DNA of 64,000 nt from Dipteris shenzhenensis (taxonomy: Eukaryota; Polypodiophyta; Polypodiopsida; Gleicheniales). This document shows, piece by piece, positions 32,657 to 41,170 of this stretch (positions are counted from its first letter, which is position 1; each line of letters begins with the position of its first letter). Under the pieces are notes generated by a model, which was not told the origin of the DNA, did not search any database, and was given only the letters and a program-made list of their open reading frames with translations. The translations under genes were made by a program, and so were the position numbers. The stretch is taken from NCBI GenBank assembly GCA_047967505.1, contig CM106540.1, one strand, 5' to 3'.

Positions 32657-33440
32657 TCAAGGGTAGATGATGGATCATCTATTGGTGCAAATGATGAGCC
32701 AAATGTGGCTGATATGCAGGTGGGACAGCAAGCCGAAATGCCCTTGAGAAGATCATCTAGAGTGTCTAGACCACTTGATAGGTTTGTTCTAGGGGTAGAC
32801 TATGTGATGCTTACTGATTGCACTGAGCCTTCTTGCTACAGAGAGGCTATGATGCGCTAGGATCAACGCAAGCGGGAGTATGCTATGCAATCAGAGACGA
32901 GTTCACTTATGAAGAATAAGACTTGGGACTTGTTTTCTTTGCCACATGGAAAGAAAGCATTGCCATGTAAATGGGTCTACAAGATGAAGGTCACGTGATG
33001 ATGTGCCTAGGTACAAGGCTCATTTGGTCGCTAAAGGCTTCAAGCAAGAGAAGGGTGTGGACTTTGATGAGATATTCTCTCCGGTTGTAAAGATGACCAC
33101 AGTTAGATGCATGCTTGGACTAGTGGCAGCAGAGGATATGGAGCTTATGCAGATGGATGTCAAGACACCTTTCTTGCATGGGGATCTACATGAGGAAATT
33201 TACATGGTGTAGCCGGAAGGCTTTGAAGAAAAGGGCAAAGAGCATTTAGTTTGCAAGCTAAAGAAGAGTCTCTATGGTCTTAAGCAAGCGCCTAGAGAAT
33301 GGTATCAGAAGTTTGATGCTTTCATTCGGTCCCAGGGTTTTAGAAGGAGTGAAATTGATCACTACCTCTACACTAAAAGGGCTAAGGATAATAGCCTGAT
33401 ACTCCTGGCACTATATGTGGATGATATGCTATTGGGCAAA
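32657..33440 (+). pseudogene. copia C reverse transcriptase, internally deleted
   Basis: LRRSSRVSRP leads into the polymerase: PCKWVYKMKV, a two-base deletion near 32997, AKGFKQEKGVDFDEIFSPVV, QMDVKTPFLHG, a TAG at 33210-33212, then SLYGLKQAPREWYQKFDAF and YVDDM at about 33417-33431. Directly after YVDDMLL about 235 bp present in element B are missing, so the thumb region is gone and the frame jumps to ANSPKLNEERAMM. Confidence 0.9.
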
Positions 33441-34137
33441 TAGTCCCAAATTAAATGAGGAGAGGGCCATGATGGCCAAAGTTCCTTATGCATCAACTGT
33501 TGGGAGTCTTATGTATGCTATGATAGCTACTAGACCAGACATTGCATTTGCCATGGGAGTTGTTAGCCGGTATATGGCTAATTCAGGAAAGAGGCATTGG
33601 GAGGCAGTTAAGTGCATCATGAGATACATGAAGGGTACCAAGGAGATGTGCATCTGCTTTGGTAGAGGAGACATGCGTGTACTTGGGTACACAAATTTAG
33701 ACTATGCAGGGCATGTGGATAGTAGGAGATCCACTTCTGGTTATGTGTTCACCTTTGCAGGTGGTGCAGTGTCGTGGATGTCTCACGCACAGAAGTGCAT
33801 TGCTTTGTCTACCATAGAGGCTGAGTATGTTGAAGCCACAGGGGGTTGCAAGGAGGCTATATGGCTTGATCGGCTAGTGGGAGATTTGGGGATTCATACA
33901 AGTGTACCGACATTGCATAGTGATTCCATGAGTGCTATTTAGCTAGCACGGAATTCGGTCTTTCATGCAAAGACCAAACACATTGAGGTCAGGTACCATT
34001 TCATCAGGGAGGTACTTGAGGACAAGCGCATAGAGCTTGTCAAGGTTCATACAGATGATAACCCTACAGATATGTTGACAAAGAGTCTACCTAGTCAGCG
34101 GTTTGAGTATTGTCATGTATTGATGGGCATTGGATAG
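33441..34137 (+). pseudogene. copia C RNase H
   Basis: Connection segment AMIATRPDIAFAMGVVSRY is followed by the RNase H domain: DYAGHVDSRRSTSGYVF, STIEAEYVEATGGCKEA, LHSDSMSAI with a TAG replacing the following Gln codon (33940-33942), KTKHIEVRYHFIREV and MLTKSLPSQRF, ending at a TAG at 34135-34137. The catalytic acidic residues of the family are visible. Elements A and B lack this end, so this is the only full RNase H in the window. Confidence 0.92.
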
Positions 34138-34176
34138 TACGCTCACTAGTTGTCTTCCCTTAAAGGCACATTGTCC

Positions 34177-34189
34177 TTTAAGTGGGAGG
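34177..34189 (+). promoter_or_regulatory. polypurine tract of copia C
   Basis: TTTAAGTGGGAGG directly before the shortened 3' LTR; AAGTGGGAGG is the usual plant copia plus-strand primer. Confidence 0.85.
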
Positions 34190-34190
34190 T

Positions 34191-34295
34191 TGAATGAAAA
34201 AGAAGATTAGGGTGTTCTGCACCCACCAAAAACTTGTGTGGCTCTCTATTTCTCTCTCTCCCTCTTCCGTTCTGCTTCCGTTGAGAGCACTCTCA
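34191..34295 (+). repeat. 3' LTR of copia C, lacking its first 65 bp
   Basis: Matches 28747-28850 of the 5' LTR from TGAATGAAAAAG to GAGAGCACTCTCA with about two substitutions and one added T. The first 65 bp (28682-28746 in the 5' LTR) are absent. The deletion junction lies right at the polypurine tract. Confidence 0.92.
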
Positions 34296-34300
34296 GGGCT
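34296..34300. repeat. target-site duplication GGGCT (right)
   Basis: Second copy of GGGCT, directly after the 3' LTR end CTCTCA. Taking one copy away restores a continuous helicase frame (NYTGL to TPDKLQ). Confidence 0.9.
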
Positions 34301-35602
34301 CACACCAGATAAGCTTCAAACACTTTCCATACTATATGAAAGCCTGGAGGTAATAGTTATGGATGAAATCTCGCTAGTAGGCCACGCTACGTTTGCAACT
34401 CTGCTGACATACGAATGCACAAAATAAAACACAACCATGCAGAACCTTTTGGAGGTGTTGACGTCCTACTATGCGGCAACTTGTGCCAAGCTAGCCCAAC
34501 TAGAGACAATTGGATCTTCAATGATAAAGACACAAGTGTGGCACTCTCGACTAACATCTGGAAAACACAAATCAAATACTACGAGCTCGATGAACCAATG
34601 AGGTAAACACACATTCAATACTTAGACATCATAAACAAAATAAGAGGGGGCAACCAAACAAACCTAGACATCGAAACACTGAACATGTTATACAATAGTC
34701 ATCCTCCACAGACGGAGAAGATTCCACACCTTTTCTACACAAATGCACTAAAAGATAAGCACAATGAAGAAGTCTTCCAAATACTACAAGGACAGCCTCA
34801 CATAATACAAGCAAAAGACCATAGAAAGAAAACATGCAAAAAAACAATAAAAATACCAACAGGCCCTAAATCCACAAGAGGACTGCACTATGAATTGAAA
34901 TTAAAAATTGGAATGATTATTGAAATCTGCTCATGAAACTTGGACAATAGCGATGGCCTTGTCAATGGCGCAGATGGATTGTCCATGGGATCAAACATAG
35001 GCCAAACACAAAGAGTCGTATGGATCAAATTTGAAAACGATAATGTTGGACGAAACACTAGGTACAAAAACAAAGCACTATATGAGAAAGGCACACCAAC
35101 AAAATGGACACCCATACTTCCGATAGAGAGGGAATTTCAAATAGGGAAAAACCAACTTAATATGATAACAAGAACACAATTCCCGATCGAGCCAGTGTCC
35201 ACCAGAACTATCCATCGATCACAAGGGCTCACAATGGAGTCACTAGCGTTCGACCCAACTAATGTGAAAACACACAGCTTGGTGTACACAACGTTATCAA
35301 GAGTGCATGCACCAGAAAAACTCTACTTGCTCAACAAAATCGAAGCAAAACACATAAAAGTTGACAACAAAGTAATGCAAGAAATACAAAGACTCCAGCA
35401 AACGTGTGCATGGCCTATACACCAAGAAAATATACGTACAATAGAAGCACAGGGAATAACAATCCAATCACTGAATACTTACTCAACCATTGCACATGCG
35501 GATGACATACTCGCAACAAAAAGCATAAAAGCAACATACATCATATGCTTCCAAGAAACAAGAATGACATATACTAAAAGACTACACATTCTAGGATTCT
35601 AA
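34301..35602 (+). pseudogene. Helentron Pif1-like helicase, part 2
   Basis: TPDKLQTLSILYESLEVIVM leads into Walker B DEISLVG (about 34358-34378). After a frameshift near 34412 comes PFGGVDVLLCGNLCQASP, the Pif1 motif with GNL in place of the usual GDL. Then HLFYTNALKDKHNEEVF and, in the frame 34940-35602, TIHRSQGLTMESLAFD (the conserved late Pif1 motif) and LVYTTLSRVHAPEKLYLLN. Stops at 34427, 34606 and 34936 break the chain. The rest of this frame (from about residue 170) enters the EEP domain. Confidence 0.85.
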
Positions 35603-36076
35603 GAAATAACAAGACAAGAGGGCCTAGGGATAGCAACATACTGCAAACAAGAAATATACATTATAGAAGTGCATTACGAAAACACAAACGATGCCCAATC
35701 ATTGCTCACTACCATAATAACAAAAAACAAAGTAAGATTGGCTATAATCAACATATATAAGGCACAAAGAGCAAGAACAGAGACATTAATCAGAAGCATA
35801 CAAAAACTGCTAACAAAAATAAAAAACAACACAATAACATACATAGTCGGTGACTTTAACATCAACTACAAAGTCAACACAAAACAAAGAACACAACTAC
35901 AAGATTTCATGAACCAAAACTGCATGAAACAAGTGATTACAGAACCAACAACTATATATGGATCAACATTGGATCACATTTGGACAAATAACTCCTCCCA
36001 AAAACAAACATTTGGTACAAAAATTGCTTATAGGTCAGACCATTCCATTACATATGCTACAACTTCAATATCATGA
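35450..36076 (+). pseudogene. Helentron C-terminal EEP endonuclease domain
   Basis: The domain starts near ITIQSLNTYSTIAHADDI and CFQETRM (the conserved glutamate), is interrupted by a TAA at 35600-35602, and continues to 36076 with VRLAIINIYKAQRA, YIVGDFNINYK, GSTLDHIWTN and YRSDHSITY. GDFN, LDHIWTN and SDH are the catalytic motifs of the endonuclease/exonuclease/phosphatase fold. In Helentrons this domain is fused after the helicase. The position behind the Pif1 motifs and in the same frame region makes a stray LINE endonuclease unlikely. Confidence 0.85.
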
Positions 36077-37420
36077 GGGCAGGCCCCTTGAATGAAATTT
36101 AGCTTGTTAGAATATAGTTAAGTTAAATCTCCTAACTTTCTGTTAAAAATGTTTGGAAATTTAACCACTTTAAGGACTTTAAAGAAGAGAAAGAAGTGAA
36201 AATTTAATGGTTAACTTAAGGGTGAGGAGTGGGAATGATAAAGCAAGATTCTTGTTAAGAAAATTTCATGGACCCTCAAGATCAACTCGGAAGTATACAA
36301 CATGGTACTCGCTTGAAAGGTCTTGAAAAAGAAGAATCCATTGTGGCCTTAACTTTAAAGAACCGACTTTGGATTGATGAGATAAACCATTTTGTATAAA
36401 AAATACCCTGAAAGTTTTATTTAAGACCACTTAGTGCATAACATAATGGGCTACCAATGGGAATGCAATTTCCATATTAAGGTTAACTTTAACTTAACAG
36501 AACTATGTATGTTAAGCTCACTACTGTAGGTGGGAAAAGGCCCTAACGTATATGTAACTAACGTATGCGTGGTATTATATTAATGTATGTAGGTTCTTCA
36601 AAGGTTGAGAACGTCCTTCACTCCTGTAGCCCCCTCGTTTCCTTGTACAAAGCTCCGTTTCCTCCTTTGACAACGAATTAGAAGTGTTTGGCGTCCCTCT
36701 TCTCCCTGTTGAATTGTCGTTTTCTGCCATGGTTTTATTGCCGTTTTCTCCCTCCATTTTCTCCTTCAGCAACAAGCAGGGTGGTGATTGCTGTTTTCTG
36801 CCTCCTGTTGAATTCTTGTTTCCTCTTTTCCCTGTAGAATTGCTGTTTTTTGCCTCCGTTTTCTCCTTCAACCAACGAGCAGGGTGGTGAGAACGAGTGA
36901 ATGAACAGAGGCTTGTGATGAGGGTAGCAGTTGTTAGGCAACCTGCGTTTGCAGGCGTTTGCAGGTTCCCTCTTCGGTGGTGTATTGACAAACATGGACT
37001 CTAGTAGGGTTTCTGGGCCTCCCCGCGCTAGCCAGTGGTGCTGGCATAGTATTTTTGCAGCCCCATGGCTGGCAAATGCTGAACTATTCTCAAATCCTGG
37101 GGGTTGAATGCTAGCCTAGCTACGTGCATTTCTCAACTTCCAGCCTAGCATTACGTTGTTGGAAGGGTTCAGCTGGGCATTTATTTCTGAAATGGCCTAC
37201 TGCTGAGACATGATGAGATGTTTTGCAGCATGCTAAGGAGAACTGGGATGTTGGGTTTCACCCTGGGAGGTGCTGCAGCAGATCACAATCGACACACGGG
37301 GACATGTTTCAGTGCAGAGAGACCTCTGTTGAGTCGGCGGCCGCCCGAGCCTCAGCCACGACCCTCAAGGGCCGTTAGTGTGGTCAATGGCGGTTGACTC
37401 AAAGATGACTGGGCAGGAGA
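36077..37420. other. interval between Helentron and PNRC-like gene
   Basis: AT-rich to about 36580, then more mixed. No supported gene. At 36704-36892 an imperfect duplication occurs: TCCCTGTTGAATTG...AGCAGGGTGGTGA and TCCCTGTAGAATTG...AGCAGGGTGGTGA. The part from about 37200 is GC-richer and is probably the upstream region of the next gene. Confidence 0.55.
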
Positions 37421-37528
37421 AATGGGAAGAAAAGTCGTGGATGCGACTTGGTCCAAAGAAAGTTTGACGAGGGAAGAGGCACGTGTAGCCTGGAGGGTGG
37501 TCGGTGCCAGGTGGCTGAGGATTGCTCG

Positions 37529-37538
37529 TTTATATAAA
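37529..37538 (+). promoter_or_regulatory. TATA box of the PNRC-like gene
   Basis: TTTATATAAA followed by a purine-rich GAA tract. A start site would fall near 37560, giving a leader of about 500 bases before the ATG at 38062. Confidence 0.6.
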
Positions 37539-37577
37539 GAAGAAGAAAGAAGAAGAAGAAGAAGAAGAAGAAGAAGA
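37538..37577. repeat. GAA microsatellite in the 5' leader
   Basis: AAGAAGAAGAAAG then repeated GAA units to 37577. GAA/CTT repeats are common in plant 5' leaders. Confidence 0.9.
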
Positions 37578-37624
37578 TGTCATCTTCAAGATCTTTCTTT
37601 CTACTGTGTTCTGCTGTTTTTTAG
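37577..37624 (+). other. upstream ORF in the leader
   Basis: ATG at 37577 opens a 15-codon reading frame (MSSSRSFFLLCSAVF) ending at TAG 37622-37624. It is the only short ATG-started frame I noticed between the presumed start site and the main ATG, so it could damp translation of the main ORF. Confidence 0.4.
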
Positions 37625-38061
37625 GGTTTCCAAAGCAGAGTTTGGCCTCTGCGCAATTCCTCAAGCTTCATCTTCGCATTCCTTCATCAAGCTTCTTCGT
37701 CGTCTTCTTCTTCTTCCTTTCCTTGCTTCTCAAGCGCCGAGCTTTCGTTGCTTAGCTTTCTTGCTTCTGTCCCCTCGCCGTCCATCACCGCAGTGGTGGC
37801 CTTTTCTCGAACAGTGGAGCTGGTTTCTGTATCTCCATCGTTCTCTTGCTTGTTGCCACACTAAGAGCTGACCGCACTCCTTGGTCTGCGCATTTTAATC
37901 ACAAATTTCGTCCTCCCCACCACAGGCATTTCGGACACTTTCTAATTGAGGAGGAGCTCCAAGAGGACTGCTTGTTTGGCAACGGTCCTGTGTTTTGCGT
38001 TTTACTCGTGCTCAAGCTCGTTTGCAAGGCCCTTGGCGAGTTTTCTAGCGAGAGGTTTGCT

Positions 38062-39105
38062 ATGGGAACCGTTGTGCTCTCTCCTCAAGATTGTTTAACG
38101 TCTCCGCATGGTCGGCATAAGCAGCACTATGCAGACATTGTTTACCCTTCATCAACCACTGGGAGAAATGCTCTTCAAGCTTCCGTCCTACAATGCGTGG
38201 ACGCTTCTATGGAGTCCGTTTGTACAATGCAGGACCTAGGTGGAGCAGCCACGGACGCACGTCAGGGAGCTCTGCTCAGTCGCCAAAATGAATCCCGAGG
38301 TCTCTTACCACTACCCGATAACTGCCTTCATTCCGCTTCTTCTCCACGCTCTGTTCCTCGGTCCCTCGTAGTTTCCAAATACTTGCCTTCTCGCTCTGCC
38401 TCTGCTGGGCTGCAGCGTAGAGACGCGCAGGCATTGCCTCAGTCGAGCCGGCGGGAGCTGCGTCCGTTCAAGGTAGTGCCGGGCACTAGAGGGGTCAACA
38501 GGGTGGGTGACGAACTCCAGGGCGCTGCTAGGCCCGTGCAGCGTGGTCTCGTGCAAGCATCGAGGTGCGTGAACCTGAAAGGAGACGTCGAGAGGATAAA
38601 AACTGTCGGAAGTGCGCACACCATTGATTTGAGGAAAAGAACGCGTTCTGATTCTTCATTCCGGCAGGGGCCTCGAGGAAAAGATGAAGCCTTGTCATTA
38701 CCCAAGGTTACACCCGAAAGCCTGAACTTTAGAGGGGCGCGGGAAGGGAGGAAGCTTTCTAGGAGAAGGGGTACCTCGGGGGAGAATGTCGCGCAGGGAA
38801 CTTCAATTTCGGCTTGTCCAACTGTTGGCCATGAAAAGTGGGCGGGACCTGCATACTCTTACTCTCCTCCCCCTAGTTCACTACCGCTTCCTAGATTTTC
38901 GGTTAATCTGCTAGAAGTTTCTCCCACCAGAAGTCATTGCGCGGACAACCTACCTTTAGCTGCGACCTTATCAGTCCCCATTTCACCTGCTCAGATGTCT
39001 GGTCTACTGCATTCTTCCTGGCCAGTTCGCGAACAGGAAGGTGCATGGGACGTGTCTTGCGCAACAAAAAATTTGAGGAGGATACTGAAACTGGACTCCT
39101 GCTGA
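38062..39105 (+). CDS. PNRC/EDC1-like proline-motif protein (plant family)
   Basis: Intact 347-residue frame. The ATG at 38062 (context TTTGCTATGGGA) is chosen because MGTVVLSPQDCL matches the MGTEVLRPQDCL-type start I recall for this plant family; the frame is open further upstream but without an ATG. The middle is basic, serine-rich and disordered. At residues 259-279 lies KWAGPAYSYSPPPSSLPLPR followed by F, the PNRC/EDC1 motif (SPPPxxLPLPxF), and at 334-345 ATKNLRRILKLD, the conserved C-terminal helix. In animals and yeast this short motif binds the mRNA decapping machinery (EVH1 of Dcp1); a decapping role in plants is inferred. Single exon, GC-rich compared with surroundings, no damage seen. 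Confidence 0.85.
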   Translation: MGTVVLSPQDCLTSPHGRHKQHYADIVYPSSTTGRNALQASVLQCVDASMESVCTMQDLGGAATDARQGALLSRQNESRGLLPLPDNCLHSASSPRSVPRSLVVSKYLPSRSASAGLQRRDAQALPQSSRRELRPFKVVPGTRGVNRVGDELQGAARPVQRGLVQASRCVNLKGDVERIKTVGSAHTIDLRKRTRSDSSFRQGPRGKDEALSLPKVTPESLNFRGAREGRKLSRRRGTSGENVAQGTSISACPTVGHEKWAGPAYSYSPPPSSLPLPRFSVNLLEVSPTRSHCADNLPLAATLSVPISPAQMSGLLHSSWPVREQEGAWDVSCATKNLRRILKLDSC

Positions 39106-39746
39106 AGTCCTCCATACATGTACACTAAAAGATGTCTGCTGTCTGAAGTGCATGCCCAACTCCTTCCTCGCAAAGAACAACGAAGGGAGGCACGCCTGCA
39201 ACGAGGTGGAAATTTGGAGAAGGGTGCCAGGCTATCGTACCAGTTTTATATTTTACTGTAGAATGGGTTCTGTTCTTGCTGGTGCACGTTTTCACAAATC
39301 ATAAAAATTAGCGCGGCACTGTTACATGAATCTCGCTGATGTGCAGTTCTTCCCCATGAGCGGGACAGGAGTTGCAACCGGAAGCTATGGCTTCGCATCT
39401 TCCCAGTACATGTGATGTAACATATAGCGTAGGGAAATGGCTGCTTTGGAGTTTTCAACGCTTTGCTGTTACATGGAGTTTTTGACATGTATCAGTAGAT
39501 GTAGATAGCCGTGTAGTGGGATCCCAAGTCGTTAGATTTTCTGTAAACTAAAGAGACGTTGAGACTTGAACATTGCATGGAAATTTTGACATGCATTAGT
39601 GCATGTAGCAGCTATATTGAGAACGTTTTGAGACTTTACTTGGCATGCATAATTGCATGTCATTAAAGCTTGAATGGCAACTTTGAAGGAAGCTTCTGAG
39701 CTGATAGGAACCTGGCATTAGTTCTACTTTCAATGTAACAAATAAA
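39106..39746 (+). other. probable 3' untranslated region with poly(A) signal
   Basis: Noncoding sequence after the stop; AATAAA occurs at 39741-39746, the best poly(A) signal after the gene. The exact end of the transcript cannot be read from sequence. Confidence 0.5.
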
Positions 39747-40209
39747 AGGGGAGCTTGATCTTACATATTCGCTGCTGCAAAAGTGAATTGTTTAGAAGGG
39801 ATGTAAATAGAGGGTGTTTTTAGTAGTGGACTGCTGTATGTCTTATCTTCCTTGTGAATCTGGTGGGCAGGTCTGTATAATACTAATATATTGTGAAGTG
39901 ACATGGTTTTCTAGTTGGATCTCTATAAAGTCACACGTGAAGACTTTGCCCTTCCTTGGATTTTCAAAAAAGTGCTGCCTATGTGTGAAGTACTCAATGG
40001 GAAACTAGTTGAACCATCTCTGTGCACTCGTTACCAAGTTGCACAGGAAGGAAGTAGTTCATATAATGTTTCTACTCTTGATGTGGTAAATGGAGAGAGA
40101 GGGGAGAAATGTGCTTGGATTAGTAGTCAAAAAGTGTACATCTCCTTTGGATTTTTTTTTGTTTTTGGGGGTTGGGGGGGGGGGGGGGAGGAGGGGTGTT
40201 CCTAGGGGA
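39747..40209. other. no gene; G-run
   Basis: No supported coding. At about 40166-40196 a G-rich stretch includes a run of about 15 G, with quadruplex potential and likely length instability. Confidence 0.6.
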
Positions 40210-41170
40210 TAGTGTCAGTTTGGTTGTATTGGCATGCTGTTCTTCAAATGTGTTGTTTAGATCATTGGTATAAACGTGCTGTTTTGATGATGTGAAGGAG
40301 ATCTCACATTAGATGTATATGTGTAAATGTAGTTGGCTGAAAAGATGCTGATTGAAGCTGGAATTTGTCAAGAAGGGTACGTTTCCTTTGTTTTCTGGGG
40401 ATTGGCAAGCTGTTCTTCAAATGTTGTTGAATAGCAGATCAGTATGAAAGTTCTTCTTTGATGATACGAAGGAGATTTTACATTGGATATATACATGTGA
40501 ATGTGACTGACTGAAAAGATGCGAAGGGATCTCACATTAGATATATATGGCTGAAAGGATACCAATTGAAGCAGGAATTTTGTCAAAAAGGGTATAGAGA
40601 TCTCACATTAGAGATATATGTGTGAATGTAGCTGGCTGAGAAGATGCTGATTGAAGCAGGAATTTGTCAAAAAGAGTGTCTCTCTTTTTTTATTTAGCGG
40701 GGGAGGGGAGGGGCGCATACTGCTCTTCGAATATTGTGGAGTAGTAGATCAGTATGAAAGTGCTTTTTTGATGACATGAAGAAGATTTCACATTGGATAT
40801 ATATGTGTGAATGTAAGTGACCAAAAAGCTGCTGATTGGAGCAGGAATTTGTGAAAAAGAGTGCATGTTTTTTATGGATGGGTACTTACCTAACATTTCA
40901 GCTATCACTCTCAAGTGAAGGTGGAGCTCTTTAGCTTAAGTCTGCATTGCAAGCATCATTAAGGAAGACATCCCTCAAGAAGGGTACGTCTCCTTTAATT
41001 TTTTTGTCGGGTGTTTCGAGTTTGGTGATACAGGCATGCTGTTCTTTGAAAGTTGCTGAGTAGTAAATCGGTTTGAAAGTACTGTTTTGATGATATGAAG
41101 GAGATTTAACATTGGGTACACACACAGTGTATATACATACATACATATGTGTGTGTGTGTGTGACCAATT
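40210..41170. repeat. degenerate tandem repeat, about 200-300 bp unit
   Basis: Repeated in order: GCTGTTCTTCAAATGTTG, AGTAGATCAGTATGAAAG, GATGATATGAAGGAGATTT, CACATTGGATATATATGTG, TGAATGTAGCTGGCTGAAAA, and GCAGGAATTTGTCAAAAAG. I count about five degenerate copies, including partial ones. It ends in a TG microsatellite at 41148-41162. Confidence 0.8.

Larger units (their letters stand above)
28682..34295 (+). mobile_element. Ty1/copia retrotransposon C, full length but defective
   Basis: Complete layout: 5' LTR 28682-28850, primer binding site 28853-28864, long leader, gag, zinc knuckle, protease, integrase, reverse transcriptase, RNase H, polypurine tract near 34177-34189, and a shortened 3' LTR 34191-34295, flanked by a GGGCT duplication. 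It is inserted in the Helentron helicase. Coding regions carry many stops, and the reverse transcriptase has a deletion of about 235 bp. The shared LTR parts differ at only about two bases plus one indel over 104 bp, which suggests a fairly young insertion. Confidence 0.95.
27465..36076 (+). mobile_element. Helentron/Helitron2-type rolling-circle transposon, 5' truncated, split by copia C
   Basis: Excluding the copia insertion 28682-34295, this reads as one protein remnant: a Rep-side tail, a Pif1-like helicase and a C-terminal endonuclease-exonuclease-phosphatase (EEP) domain. An EEP domain behind the helicase is the hallmark of Helentrons (Helitron2), unlike canonical plant Helitrons. The HUH nuclease motifs of Rep would lie further upstream and are missing; the left neighbour is the Harbinger remnant. 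I could not define its 3' terminus after 36076. Several frameshifts and stops are present. Confidence 0.82.

Noticed and set aside
36575-36995. Overlapping minus-strand frames of 86 and 138 codons
   Set aside because: Driven by an imperfect internal duplication and repeated in three frames; no domain.
37422-37871. 150-codon frame with an arginine/glutamate run upstream of the PNRC-like ORF
   Set aside because: It starts before the TATA box and owes its length to the GAA repeat; the composition is an artefact of the leader.
37846-38061. N-terminal extension of the PNRC-like frame
   Set aside because: The frame is open but begins with TTG; the first ATG at 38062 matches the conserved family start.
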